Shown here in pieces: positions 36,322-49,186 of a stretch of 64,000 nt of DNA. The translations under genes and the position numbers were made by a program. Under the pieces are notes generated by a model. That model made no database searches, was not told where the DNA came from, and saw only the letters and a program-made list of their open reading frames with translations. Source of the stretch: Eucommia ulmoides (lineage: Eukaryota > Streptophyta > Magnoliopsida > Garryales > Eucommiaceae); contig CM028335.1 of NCBI GenBank assembly GCA_016647705.1, positions 23,724,905 to 23,788,904 of the forward strand, written 5' to 3'. Numbering within the stretch: position 1 is the first letter of the stretch; each line of letters begins with the position of its first letter.

Positions 36322-39300
36322 TTAATTGAAACCAAGTAGTACTGTCACTACAAGTGCCATAACAATGAAACCAAAACCCTCAATATTACTGGCTTGTGAA
36401 TTGCTTGATCCTCTTGGCGGAGATGCGGTGGGGGTGGAGGTGGAGGCGGTGCTGTTAGAGGCGGCAGCAGTGGTGTTGGAGACTGGCGGCAGTGGAGGGT
36501 CGACTATGGCGTCAGCTTCGAGAACCGGCGCCGGTGGTTGTGCTGGTGCTTGTGCTCCTGGTGGAATGAGCTGAAGCATATCTCCGGCGTGTATGGGGTA
36601 GATGTAGAAAGGAACATTTGCGTTTAAGTCAGAACATCTGTTTCCTAAAACACAAACAAAAAAAGATGTCAATATATTTATTGGTTAAGGCTTCTAAATT
36701 ATGTCAAATGGGTAGTCAAGGTGTCGTTTGTTTAGGTAGAGTTTGTGTAGTGTTTTCTGTTTCCAGAGAACATGGAACACAGACGGTGACCGGCAGGCGG
36801 CGCCGGAAGTTGTCAGGTGGCCGGCGGTGACCGGCCGGTGATGCCGGAGGTAACCGGTGACGGTCGCCGGAGATGGCCGCCGCCCGACGCCGGCGGTGGC
36901 CGGCGATGAACAGTAACTGAGAATGGAATGGGAATTATGAAAAATAATATTTTTTTGTTTCTCATTTCTTAAAAAAAAAAAATGGGCACAATTCTCAAAT
37001 AGGAATGGAATGGGAACGAGAACAAAAATTACTAAACGCTATTTCCAAACAGAATTCCCAAAAATCTGAGAATGAAATGAGAATTTTTGGAATAGAAACA
37101 GTTACCAAACGGGGCCTAAACAAACGTAACTTTCTCTTCCCAGATTTTCCTGTTTCAACTCCATGTTTTCTAGGATCGAAAACCAGAACTAAGAGAACAA
37201 ACAAAATCTTTTCCCCTCAATTGTTTCTTTTCCTGGGAAAATTGGAACAGAAACAGAAATCTAGAAACAAACAAAAAAAAAGGTAGTGTTTGGTTTCGTG
37301 GAATTAGAGCTTTGGAATTGGAATTACAACTCAAGGCACGTAAAATTTTTAGATATTTATATTGGTTCATCTGAATTCCAATTCCAGGGCTCTAAATTTG
37401 TGTAACCAAACATTAAGGTAAGGTAGCGTTTGGATGCAAGAATTGAAATTAGAAATGAATGCATCAAAAAATTAGAATTTTACATGCTTTCATTTCTAAT
37501 TCCAATTCCAATTCCAATTCCAATTCCATACAACCAAAATAATACCAAAGGCAATGTTTGGAGGCGCAGAATTGGAATTAAAAATAAACTCATGTAAAAA
37601 TTTAGAAATTTGCATTTGCTCATTTCTAATTTCAATCCCAAGGCTCCAATTCCATACAACCAAACACTACCTAAACAATCGCCACCCAAGGCAATTCCTT
37701 CAATTTATAAGAACAGGATATTAGCAATAAATAGTGTCATACTTACTCGTAAATGCATTTGCACTGGCCGGAAACTCCGTAACGAACCCGTCAACTTGCA
37801 AAGAAACCAAAGTCGCGAGCTGAACATATGGATCGTCAAAGTAATCGAACGCGAGTGACATAAACTCGTTTCTGATTATCCCCACATAAACAGAAATGTT
37901 CTCGGCATGCATCTCTTGAATGAGGCCACTTGAACTAATGGTGAAGGAGAAAGCGTCTTGGCTGATTAGAGACAGTTTGTCCACGACGATTGCGTCGGCG
38001 TATTCCTTGATTTCTTTAGCAGTCTGGTTGGCTGCACCGCTAACTATCTCTGGAACGGACAAAACCCTGGTGTAAGTTGGAATGTCCTTGAATGTTGATA
38101 GAACTGAGCTGTCGTCCGACTGGATCATGACTTTCTGAGTGGATTGTTTGTCGAAGGTGGCGTTGCTCAAGGCTGTGGCGACGGCAGTTGTTATGTCCAG
38201 GCCCTTCTCTGATGCTAGGTAAGCAGCATTCTAGGAAGATAATAGAGAATTGAAGGTGTAATGAGTAAGAACAAATTCAAGTTTTGAAAGAAAAAAAAAA
38301 TTATCAAACAGTATAAACATTTAGAATTCATGGATCCGAAAACACCCAGTAAAAATAAAAAAAGATTTTCAGGAATATTTATTTGGACCTACCATGTAGC
38401 TATTTTACCATATTTTGCAATGTTTCATAAATGGGAACCCTCAAGTGGAACTGATTTAACTCTATCTGGCATTTGTTTATTGTTTTTTTTTTTGGGGGGG
38501 GGGTTTTGGGGTTCCCATTCCCGGATTTCTGTTTCCGTTACTAACATTTTGGGAACAGAAACACTATACAGTCACCACTTAACTTGCATCAGGAATATAA
38601 GGAAAACTTAGTTCATCGAGTGATCTTCAATTTCTAAGCAAAAGAGCAACTTACTTGAATGTTAATCAAAACTCCAGTTACTGCTTGCTGCTTTGCCAGT
38701 TCTAAGAAGTCAGCAAGAGTCACAAACTTGCCCTTGTTCTTGTTTGCAGGGTTTCTAAACAGTCCAGCTTTCATATAAGGATTGACAATCTGAGCTGAAA
38801 ATTGAAAACAACCCCCCCCCCAAAAAAAAAAATGAGACCAAATTCGAGGACTTAAAAACATTCGATCACCAATTTGTTTATTTTTCACATATATAAAAAG
38901 AGTTTCAAATTTGAGAGTTTACGCTTCACTGTTTGAATTTCACTCCATGTGAGATCAAAGGAGAAAATTCCACTGTTCTGTTGAATTTCAGGAACAGTTG
39001 AGGATCGATCCATGAAAGCCAGAGCGGCAGTAGTGTCAGTTGAAAGATCGGCTGAATCCAAACAAAATGGGATTCCATCTTGAGTCATTTGGACTGAGCA
39101 ATCAATTATGTCAGCCCCATCAGCTATTGCTTTCTGATAAGCAAGATCAGTGGAACCAGGGAAATCTCCGCTAGCTCCATTGTGAGATATAACCAAAGCT
39201 GCTCAAACCAAGAGGAACAACAATAATAATAACCATAATAATAATAATAATGTGAAACTAATAGCTTCTTTTATTTGTGTCCAACATAATGAGGAACTAA

Positions 39301-42300
39301 TATCGGTGTCTTACCATTGATAGTCTTCTTGGTAGAATTCTTGTCGTCAGCGAAACATGCTGCACCAGAGAAAACAACAGATTAAAATTTGAACTCAATA
39401 GATGCATGCATATGCAACTGAAGAAAACAGGCAGAGAGAGACGCCCACTTTTTTTTTTTTTTGTCAAAAACTGTGTGTTTGCTTTAGGGTCATTAAGGTG
39501 GCGTTTGATAAGAATTTCCTTTTCTGATTTTTGTTCTCATTCCCACAAATAGAAACAATAAAGCTTGTTTGTTTATGTTCTGTTCTCAGAAATTTGGACT
39601 AAAATCGATGAATGGAAACACCAGCATTTTGTTTCTGTTACCCTTTGTTTTACTTTTTGATACAGGAACAAAAAAATAGGAATACAAATGCTAACCAAAC
39701 ACCACCTAAGTGTCTCATTTGATGTGCTTTGCATTAATCATACTTTCTTCATTTCCCATATTGTGCCATTACACACACATATGCAATATGCAGGAAAATG
39801 GCATCGATAATCCTAGATATTCGAGGTGAATAGCCAAATTGGAGTGCAAGTGGGAGGTTTTGGAGTGCCAATAGACTTTCAAACACATATATACTTTGAA
39901 ATAAAGTAAATCATAGATTAACCTATCATACATGCACCCACCCACATATACGCACTTGTGCTTTCAGAAATTTGATAGAGGCTGAGGCTATAAAGATTGT
40001 AGGTGGTTTAAGAGGTATGGGCTTGCATAAAGTTTTTAGGGTCAAATTTTTTTTCCTCAAATATTACGGGCAAAATCCATTTAAAAAAATAAAAAATAAA
40101 AAACTAGGCGGCCTCAAGTCCCCCTCATTTTTATATGAATAGAAGCTGAGTTAAGAAGGAGAATCTTACCAATGGCTTCTGAGGCAGTGCCGGGGAAATC
40201 AGTAAGTATGCCGTCAACTGAGAACTCGGGATTACCAACATACTTCACGTACTCCGCAATTGGATCATAGCTATAATTATAGCTCATGGAGAAGTCACTC
40301 GCAAAGCCCGAAGCGTACACTTCGAGGCCCAGCTTGTGGGCCTGCTGTACAAGGCCCGTGGATGGTTCCAATACAAGGTTGGTAGTAACGGGCCATATGT
40401 ACTCTTTAGGGACAAGAATACCATTGGCAAACTCCTTGATGATGGGAAGTTTTTCTAGCAAAGAGCCGTATTTTTCCTTGGTCGTGGGCTCCACGGCTTC
40501 CTTGTCTTGGAATCGGAATATGAGCTTTGTCATGCGTCTGTTCAGTCTTGGGTCCATGTATTTCAAGAAACCAATCTCGGGAGATGAAATGTAAGAGGGC
40601 TTCAGATCCATCAATGAGTCCTCCACAAATAGGCCCGGCGGGAGTTTGTGGTGGGTGTAGAATGTGTCATACTGCAATAAATCGATCAAGTAGATCAATT
40701 GCAAGAAAAAAGTGGAAATTATGTGCTTATACGTACAAAACTCTTCATATACATGTCCATTGTTCTTTCAACATGTTATTAAAATTGTACTATTATTTTT
40801 TTAAGTAAATATTGACTACACACTTGTTTTATGGAATTCATAGTTAAAATTCACGGCACTCCATGACATCCCTTTTCACTCCAAATATTATACCTATCTA
40901 TACACATATAAAAGGAGAGCAAGGGGAGGTGATTACTTTTGGCGCAACAATAACTAACATTCTTCACTTTTCACCTTATTTAAAGTATTAATTACAATTT
41001 TTTATCAAATGTAAAATAATTATTTTTTATATTAAAAAACATAATGCATGCACATGGTGTATGCGACATGCAATAGTACTATATAAAGGGAGAGCATGGG
41101 GTAGATAGTTATTTTTGGTGTAACACTAATAATTACCTCTTCATGTTTTTATTTTCTCTTTTTATTCTATTTAAATTATAATTAAAAAGGCAATTCATTA
41201 AGAAATAGAGAAAATCAAGAAATAATTCATTTCATTTTCTTTGCAAAAACCATAAATATTAAAAAGGCATCAATAGGCAATACCTGAACATTCAACCAGA
41301 AGTTCCTAGGGTTAACTGATGTTACCATATCAGGAGTCATTATTGGGTAAACACCATCAAACACACTTGGCCTCGAGTATATATTTTGTATCACTGCAAA
41401 ACAAGAAGAAGGACATACTATTTACTTATTCATCACCCAAAATAGTTAGTCTCAATGATCTTCACCCCATCCGAAAATCGATAATCAATGGGAGATTCAA
41501 TTTTCAATTTTGCTTAAAAAACAGCTGAATTTAAGTAAATAATGCTATGATATACAACATGACCAAGCATAAGATCACCACATGCTCAAAAGTTCTTCAA
41601 TTTGGTCATAGTCAGAGGGAGGGAAGGAGGTTGAGCCTTTGAATTGAAATCAGAAATGAATCAATTTGAAAATCGAAAAGTTTACATGAATTGATATCTA
41701 ATTCCAATCTCCTAAAAACGAGAAATGTCGGAAGATCAACTCCCCCTTTTTCCAGTATTTCTCATTTGAAAGACTCTTTATATACGCTTATTGGTGCATA
41801 AATACACACAATTTGCATAAGAATCCATATTGAACTGTATATGTAACACTAACTTAAACGTAGAAATCTAAAAATTGAATTCTAGAAATCAGAATACACC
41901 ACATGAAATACTACATTGGAGAATAGAAATTCAAAAGCGAAGGGGAAAAAAGTAGAAGCAGCAGTAGGACTTACAGTAGACTTGATCGAGTAGCTCCTTG
42001 GCGGTGAAATCCAACGCGAACCAGCCCTCGACTTCTTCTCCGTTCACATTGTAAGTACTCTTGCGGTTGGGGAACACTTGGGAGATCACAGTTATGTTAT
42101 CCAGCCTCAATTGGGGCATGCAAATTCCGACCCCGTCCTTGGTGAGTTGCAGGTCGCAGTAGAGGCTGACGTCCGGCAAGCTCGTCTGGTTGGCGAAGGC
42201 ATAAGCGTCGCTGCTGGAGTCCGGGAATAGCCCCGAAAAGCCGCCGCGCGCCACCACCAGCGGCTCACCGCCTGAGCCATTTTCAGTGATCAATGAATTG

Positions 42301-44136
42301 CATTTTCGATTTGCGATTCTATTAGCTCTGGGATGGTCATGGGCTTGGGGGCCCGCCCGGCCCACCAAGTTCGTCCATTATTTTTTAGGGTTTGGGTATG
42401 TGTTTTGAGTCCGTGGGCCAGGCTTAGACTATAAAAGTTAGGCCCGAGTAAAATTAGGATCGGGTTTGGGCAAGGTCAATATTTTATAGGGCCGAGGATT
42501 TAAATTAATATAAATATATGAAATTAAATATAGACAAATTTAATTTATGATTGTGTTTGATTTGGTTTGAATGCTGTATTTTTCTCTTTGCATTTTTTTT
42601 TTCGGTTGGAATGTGAATGTGGTCTTTTTTGGTTGTAGAAATGCATGGTAATGCATATGTTTGTGTAGATGAATCTTGTAGCAAATGTATCAACTACAGT
42701 TTTTTTTTTTTTTTTTGTTTGAATGTGATTGTGTTTGATTTGGGTTGATTTGGTTTGAACAAAAAAAAAAATAATAATTATAGGGCCGGGCCGGCCCGAG
42801 GGTTGGGCTAGGGCCCTAATTATTTTGATAGGGTCGGGCTTGGGAATAAAAACAAGGCCCGAACTTAGGGCCGGACCGGGCTAGGGCCAGACACTTTTTT
42901 GTAATATCCTACCTAAAATCCGGCCCGGCCCATGACCAACCCTAATTAGCTCTAACTAAACGAGCCGCTACGATAAATTGCACTTTAGTACCTCTAAACA
43001 ACAATTATTAGCACGAATATCGTCTAAGTTATATAATTGATACTTTACACCCTAAACTTTCCAGTGAAGCATGCCTTTTTCCCTCTCCTAGCCAACTTTA
43101 CATGCACCTCGACTAATCATCTCCCGGGATAATCTGAAGGCGCACTCCCTCATATCATCCCGGTGCATTTAGAATTTTACTCCTAAAGTGGTCCCAAAAA
43201 GAATTGAACGAAAATGAGATACCTCCCCTTACCAACCGGACCGAAATTCGACTGAACTTTACTATGAAAACTTTTGTGTTTGCTGTCAATTTTAATTAAC
43301 ATTGACTAATTGCATATATCCAAAATATAATATGCAAATATTTTGTATTTGTTGTGAAAATTTATTTAACATTGCCTAATTGAATTTTTCGTTTTTAGAT
43401 ACAATTACAAATTTTATGTGCTTGATCACAAGTTCATAGTTCAATTAAACAAAATATTAAGAATAAAAAGTAATATAACACAAACTAATATTTATCAATT
43501 GTAGTGCTCCAATAATGCTAGATATTAAATCGATACCGTTGAAAATAACACTTCACAATTGGACATGCTTTCCAAAGTTTCTAAAATGGGCAATTGCATT
43601 CCAAATTGTGATTGTGAGACAAATTATGAACTAAGTTTTTGAAATAATTGGTCTTAAGGGCACGATTCTCCACATCGATCTGGTATATTCAAGATTTTAT
43701 TCCTAAAATACTTTACAAGAAAATCGAATTTTGGTTGATAAATAAATAGGGTGTCTCGTTTTATCAACCGGACTAACTCTCTCGGGTACAATTAGATACA
43801 ATTAGACATGTTATCCAAAGTTTTCTATAATGGGTAATTGCATGAGATTTAAGACAGATTGTGAACTAAAATTTTGAAAATAATTGGTTACAAGTCTTCA
43901 AATTTTACACGGAAATAGATATTAATCGACGAACAACAGTAAATTTTATGTTTATGTGATGCAATTTTATTATGAACACGATATTGAAAAGTGATTTAAA
44001 CAATTAAAATAAATAAATAATTCAAGACATACATACCATTTAGAGTCGACCACTTCTTTGGTGCATTATTGATTGGAGCAGCCTGGGCTATGGTGCAATG
44101 GATCAACAACAAAACCAAGAACAATTTCTCCACCAT
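36322..44136 (-). CDS. GDPDL: Glycerophosphodiester phosphodiesterase-like protein (GDPDL/SHV3 family)
   Basis: Nine exons join in frame with GT-AG introns: 44136-44037, 42271-41975, 41393-41284, 40671-40170, 39359-39315, 39198-38923, 38794-38655, 38230-37747, 36644-36322; 758 residues, usual for the family. It has a signal peptide ([19 protein letters not shown]), two tandem GDPD-like domains (from about residues 36 and 352), and a Ser/Thr/Pro-rich tail ending in a hydrophobic GPI-anchor signal ([15 protein letters not shown]). Arabidopsis relatives act at the plasma membrane/wall and affect cellulose and pectin organisation and root hairs. Domain 1 reads [11 protein letters not shown] and lacks the catalytic His; domain 2 keeps it ([10 protein letters not shown], His357) but has PGST for PENT. 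The frame is intact. Member identity is not resolved. Confidence 0.93.
36723..37128. mobile_element. MITE-like element in GDPDL intron 8, with GC-rich core
   Basis: Ends GTCGTTTGTTTAGG and CCTAAACAAACG(T) are inverted. The core at 36776-36905 is very rich in CCGG/GCCGG words, unlike the rest of the intron. Confidence 0.6.
37283..37671. mobile_element. Three tandem fold-back MITE-like elements in GDPDL intron 8
   Basis: Units 37283-37414, 37422-37546 and 37550-37671 each begin GTAG(T/C)GTTTGG-like and end CCAAACA(C/T)TA-like. Each interior is nearly palindromic: GAATTGGAATT..AGAAATGA on the left is mirrored by TCATTTCTAATTCCAAT on the right. Confidence 0.65.
39493..39711. mobile_element. MITE-like element in GDPDL intron 4
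   Basis: Left end TTAAGGTGGCGTTTG and right end CAAACACCACCTAA are inverted repeats enclosing ~220 bp with no coding capacity. Confidence 0.65.
42329..42944. mobile_element. hAT-like nonautonomous element in GDPDL intron 1
   Basis: An 8-bp duplication ATTAGCTC flanks it (42321-42328 and 42945-42952). Ends GGGATGGTCATGGGC and, inverted, GGGTTGGTCATGGGCC are typical short hAT termini. Interior is rich in GGGCC/GGCCC. It stops 57 bp before the exon 2 splice acceptor. Confidence 0.8.
43040..43870. repeat. Degenerate dispersed repeats in GDPDL intron 1
   Basis: Two partly similar blocks (43060-43260 and 43655-43800) contain the GCACCTCGACTAATCA, TTTATTCCTAAA and CAACCGGAC.. words also seen at 49225-49400. 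No gene. Confidence 0.5.
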
Positions 44137-45140
44137 TTTCTTCAATTTTCCTGTTTTCCAATGACTTAATATTTTCAAGTAAAACAAGTAGCATAAATTC
44201 AGAAAAATATAACATAAAAATAAGACTAAAATCTAAATCGCTATTTGCCGAACTTAGTGCAAGCGTTTGTGATTGAAAATTCATGGCACAAAGTAGTATT
44301 ATGTCTAAACTTCAAGGGCATAAAGTGTAATTTAAGCCAAAAGGGTAAATGTTACTATATTGTGGGAAAAAAAATCGAAGTCAATACAAAGTTTTAATAT
44401 GTTTTAAATTTCTTATCTTCAAATCTTAATGGAACCATGCGTTATATGTTCCACGGAAGAATGACTTTTATTTCCATTCTAATATTTAATTAAAAGAAAC
44501 ATAAAGATAAAAGATATTACTATATTTATGAACAAGGAGAAAACAAAAAAACAAAAAATAAACAAACAGACGATACAATACACAATTTATCTTAAAAAAG
44601 TTTGTAATTACTCACAAACTTCATATGTCAAAAGAAAAAGAAAAAGAAAAAAAAAACTCTTCCCTCATCATATATCTATAAACCATATTTTCTGGGAAAA
44701 AAAAAACTATACCTATAAACCACGTGTTTTGAGAAAAAAAATTTAGCACACATAAAGGGTTGCTTAGTACATAAAAAAAATTTAGCACACATAAAGGGTT
44801 GCTTAGTACATAAAGGCTCTCGCAATGATAGAATCCGGAGAGAATTAGATGTGCGCAGTTTTAAGTATAATGGTAAAATTGTTTCATTGAACCTGGGATT
44901 CCCGCCCAGTGCATTGTTAAGGAATATTGATATTGTAATTAAGATTTAGCAAGTATTGTGGAAAAAAACAAGAATGAAAGGGTAAAAAGGAAATGACTTA
45001 CTTGAATATCATGTGATGATATATTGAAGGAAGGAAACAAAAGATATATTCCCCGACAGAGCTTCTGAGAAACTCCCAGGGGAAATTGTGGTATTAGGAA
45101 GAGAGAGATGTTTTAAGACAATTTGTTTGGTTTGACCTTT
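44137..45140. other. 5' flank of GDPDL (putative promoter), with a 39-bp tandem duplication
   Basis: No gene. TTTAGCACACATAAAGGGTT-containing units start at 44742 and 44781, an almost perfect tandem duplication with 39-bp period. A 5'-UTR intron is possible but not proven. Confidence 0.5.
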
Positions 45141-45851
45141 GTTTGTTCATTGTTTACCGCATAATTTCTCGCATTAATGGTAGGTCAGGATTTTCCTTTT
45201 TCTTTCTCTTACTTTGCCAAATAATGGAACAATTGACTGGCTGTCATTTAATTTGGCCTTCTGTTTTGGTTTCTTCATGTTTTTATGAAGTTTGCTATTA
45301 ATAGGTTTGCATATTCGTGAAGTTAATATGTGAAAAAAATGAAAAATAAAATAATATGAATAAATTAAAAAGAAAATAATAAGGTTGTCTGAAAATATAA
45401 GGAAAACAAGGAAAACTTAAAGATGTTTCAACAAAAAGTATGAGGATGCAAAAGTCAATATAAAAGGGTATTGCTATTTATCTCAATTGTTATTTTGTCC
45501 AAAATCATAATTTTTTTTTATCTTTTGCAAAATATAACTCAATCTCTTATTATTGTGGTCAAATGACCATTTAGTTTTCCTCTAAGTCAAGAATTACTTA
45601 AACTTTAATTGCAATGAAAAAATTTACTCTTAAAAATGTAAAAATAATGCAATGATTAAAAATTAAAATACATAAATATATCTTTAAGTTTCTCTTTATT
45701 TTTTTTTATTTTTTCTCTTTTATCTTTTTACATTAACACCCTATTTTAAAAAATAAAATATTTTTTAATCCAGAAACATTTTATAATTTTTTTACCCCCC
45801 AACCCTTTCTTCGTCTTCTTCCTCTTCCTCCTCTCGCTCCTCCTCCTCCTC

Positions 45852-45888
<37 letters not shown>

Positions 45889-46209
45889 TTGCAGATCCTA
45901 CAGTTATGTGCTCGAGCACAGGTCCGGCACCTTCATATCTGTGGGGGAGAGAGAGAGAGGAAAGAAGATGAAGAACAAGAAGGGGAGGTTGTGGGTGATG
46001 GGTGGTCGGGGGATAATAATTATTTTGAAAACGTTTGGGGGGTAATTTTTTTTTTTTTATTATTTATTTAATTTTTTAAAATAAGGGTATTAGTAATTTT
46101 CTTTTGAAAAATAAAGAATACAATTTTTTTTTTAAAGAATAAGAAGAAGACATTTATTCTTTTTTGCGCAAAACAAATGGGCCAAAAAAGTTGACAGATA
46201 TTTAGTAAC
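45141..46209. other. Intergenic with CT/TCC microsatellites
   Basis: TCC- and CT-repeats at 45815-45885 and A/T-rich DNA. A 60-codon frame at 45889 arises from purine-rich low complexity and is not called. Confidence 0.5.
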
Positions 46210-46659
46210 AGTTGATCCCGAGATTTTGATGGACAATTAAGTATTAATATTTTTGGTGGAACTAATGTGTTTATTGAGTGTTTTAGTTTAAAGAGTTTTA
46301 TTCAAGATAATATCATGAAGTGATTATGAAGGATGCAATGACGGACATTAAAGAGTATTGAAGATTCTGAAGATACCAGGTGAAAACAACTTAAATCTAT
46401 TTTACACTTAATATATCCCGATCAGAATCACACACGACACAAAAAATAATTTATATTTATGTGTATTTTAATTAAGGTCCTAATTATTATTCAAATATTT
46501 GCTCCAATGTGAAATTGAAAAAGAAAAATTGACCTAAGTGAAATTAGTATTTAAAAATGAATATTAGTGTCAAGTAAGTTAATCGAGAAAAGAAATTGAT
46601 TAAAGGGTTTAAAACGTAGAAGTTTGGAAATAAAATAAATTGAGTAGTGGGTGTTCCAG

Positions 46660-46945
46660 TAGTAATCGGTCAACCGATGGGCAAGGGCTGGAAAATAAGA
46701 AGTCTCTAAATCGATCAGTCAACTAACCAGGATAGATCAATCAACTGATGGCCGAAATGAAAACTCTTTGTATCGATCAATCGACCTACCATCGATGTTC
46801 GATCAACTAACCAGGGCCAAAAATAGGCTTGAGGAAGCATCCTATATCGATTGGTCAACCGATTCATGGGGGATTGGTTAACTGACTCGTGTTTGAAACA
46901 TGGATTGGATACATCTTGTATCCATCATTCAACCAAGGTCGGTTA
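46660..46945 (+). repeat. ATCGGTCAACCGAT-type array in the Copia-like LTR
   Basis: Variants: ATCGGTCAACCGATGG, TCGATCAGTCAACTAACC, TAGATCAATCAACTGATGG, TATCGATTGGTCAACCGATT, GATTGGTTAACTGACTC. Arms GGT..ACC around a TCAAC centre recur ~9 times. Confidence 0.75.
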
Positions 46946-47869
46946 ATTAACTGTGTTGTTACAGTTTTGAGGATTTCAAGGAACTATTCAAAAACTAGCT
47001 GTTAACTAGTCGTTTTTAAGATATCTGAGTGAGATATTGTAAGGATTTGGATATATTAGTGATATAATACACTTATTTTATTATACCTATGATATGGTAC
47101 ACATATTTGAAGTGTTTCTCAATTTGGTACATTTAATACTTTCTATGTTTATGATTTAAGATTGAGAAATAATTTGAGGACTAAATTGAATATTTTAAAA
47201 CTCATATTTAAGTGAATTGGACCAGGATTAAATGGTATTGTTATATGGGGTCTATATGTGAATTTAATTTTCATATATTGATAAAACTAACTATTAGAGG
47301 GTCTGTTTCAAATCAGCTTAAATAGACCTGCATTTTTCGAGATCAATACATCACTTCTATTAAGAATTAAGAGTTCCTAAACTTTCTAAGAATTATTATT
47401 TTGAGATTATATCAAGAGATCAATTATGTGTAAAGTTATTTAGTTAAAGCGCTAATTGTTTTAACATCACCGATCTGAGCTGTCTAGCGATTCAATTTTC
47501 AATCTTTCAGTGGTATCCTGGTGAGATCTTTCCAAGCTATTTACTCTTTATTGTGAAATCATATTCTTATTATTTTTTGGTTGATAAGATCTTGTTAAAA
47601 TCGTTTTTGAACTTTAAAGAGCATAAAAATTCTTTTAAAACGATTTTTGTGATTATCTGATTACATGCTTAAATTATGTGCTACCCATACTTCATATAAT
47701 CAGATATTGAAATCTTCACGTAAATTCTTTCACTAGTAATTATCAGGACATTAATTGAGTTCAATTGATTTGAGGTGCTAGAAGCTCTAAGTGGGAAGAA
47801 ATTCATTAATTCTTGTAATTGGTGAGTTTATGTAAATTAGATACTATTGGGAGTATCTAGTCAGGGGTA

Positions 47870-48330
47870 ACTTGGGTTTCAATCTTTTCCGGGAAAAAGA
47901 TTAAGGTTTAATCTTTACCTAAGGTACAAAAAAAGTTAGGTTATTCTTTTCCCTTGAAAAGAATTAGACTTGATTCTTTCTGATTAGAATTAATTATGAG
48001 TGAATTGTAACAGTTTCATCCTTACCGGTGAAAAGAATACTTGGAGTGCTTTGTGAGGTTTGATCTTTAGCTTGTAAAAGGATTATGTTTGATCCTTAGC
48101 CTGTGAAATGATTAGATTAGTCTTGAACCTAGTAAAAAGATAAAGTTATTCTTGCGCTTGGGAAAAGGATTATGTGGTGATTCCTTCTAAATAGAAGTAG
48201 GTTAATTTTTAGCCTAGTAAAAAAATAAGATTCTTCCTTAACTTGGAAAAAGGGATAATTGTAAAGGTTGATTCTGAGGTTGGTAAAAGAATCATTGTAA
48301 TGGTTTGGTTTCTACCTGTTAAAGAGATTA
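47870..48330 (+). repeat. GAAAAGGATTA-type minisatellite in the Copia-like LTR
   Basis: Degenerate 35-45 bp units carrying (G/T)(T/G)AAAA(G/A)GATTA and GATTCTT/GATCCTTA words, about ten times, in the presumed R/U5 part. Confidence 0.65.
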
Positions 48331-48618
48331 AGTGGTTTAGTGGGTACGAATCTCCACGGGGCTCAAAGGACTGGATTAGCCAAGAGTAGCTTGGGGAACC
48401 AGGATATATCCTTGTGTGGTGTATGTTTTACTTTATCTATTTTCTGTTGTTTGTGTGTGCACCTAGATTTAATAACACTTATCCATTCTATTATAAAGAT
48501 AATAATCAATTTAGGATAAATTGATTATTTGATTATTAAAGTGTTGAAAATATTAAAATTTGTTTAAATTTTTAGAACTAACCAATTCATCCTTCTTGGG
48601 TAGCTCACTCGGCCAACG

Positions 48619-49149
48619 GTGGCTAATAATTTTTTTTTTAGACAAAATTAAAGAGGAGATAAGTGGTAATTAAAAACCTACCAATAAAATTGGTTAATCA
48701 GTTCTAAATCGAAAAAAAAAAGATTAAATTGTCCGTTGAAATGACTTATTTATAATTTTCTATTCTTATTTGTTTTCTCTAGTATTTGGCACAAGTTTTT
48801 AGTCTTTTAATAAATTTGTTAAACCTGAGGGATGTGATGAGCCTTGATCGATCTCTATGACTTAAACAAATTCATGAATCTGACCCTATATAAGTTGGAC
48901 AAATACTTAATTGTTGTTATTGTTGTAGTACTAATATGTTAAATTTGTATTTGATATCATAGTTAAAGTTGAATTTAAAATATTTATTAAAAAAAAAAAT
49001 TGATAAGAAGAATGAGAATAGTTGGTATATAATAAGATAAAAAATAAAAACAAAAACAGAAAACTATTAATGATAAGCGTTAATTATATTAGCAAGTTCA
49101 CTTGCTCAATTAAATTGGTGTAATTGAGTTTTCGGGTTTCACACTATTT

Positions 49150-49186
<37 letters not shown>

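Larger units (their letters stand above)
46210..48618 (+). mobile_element. Solo Copia-like LTR (2409 bp)
   Basis: Starts (A)GTTGATCCCGAGATTTTG and ends GGCCAACG, both close to TGTTGA..GGCCAACA. Flanks GTAAC and GTGGC may be an eroded duplication. It contains a palindrome-like array (46660-46945) and a tandem minisatellite (47870-48330). The end matches the fragment at 1-189. Confidence 0.65.

Noticed and set aside
36326..36574. 82-codon plus-strand frame
   Set aside because: Antisense shadow of GDPDL exon 9.
45889..46071. 60-codon frame after the CT repeat
   Set aside because: Purine-rich low complexity with no start context or homology.
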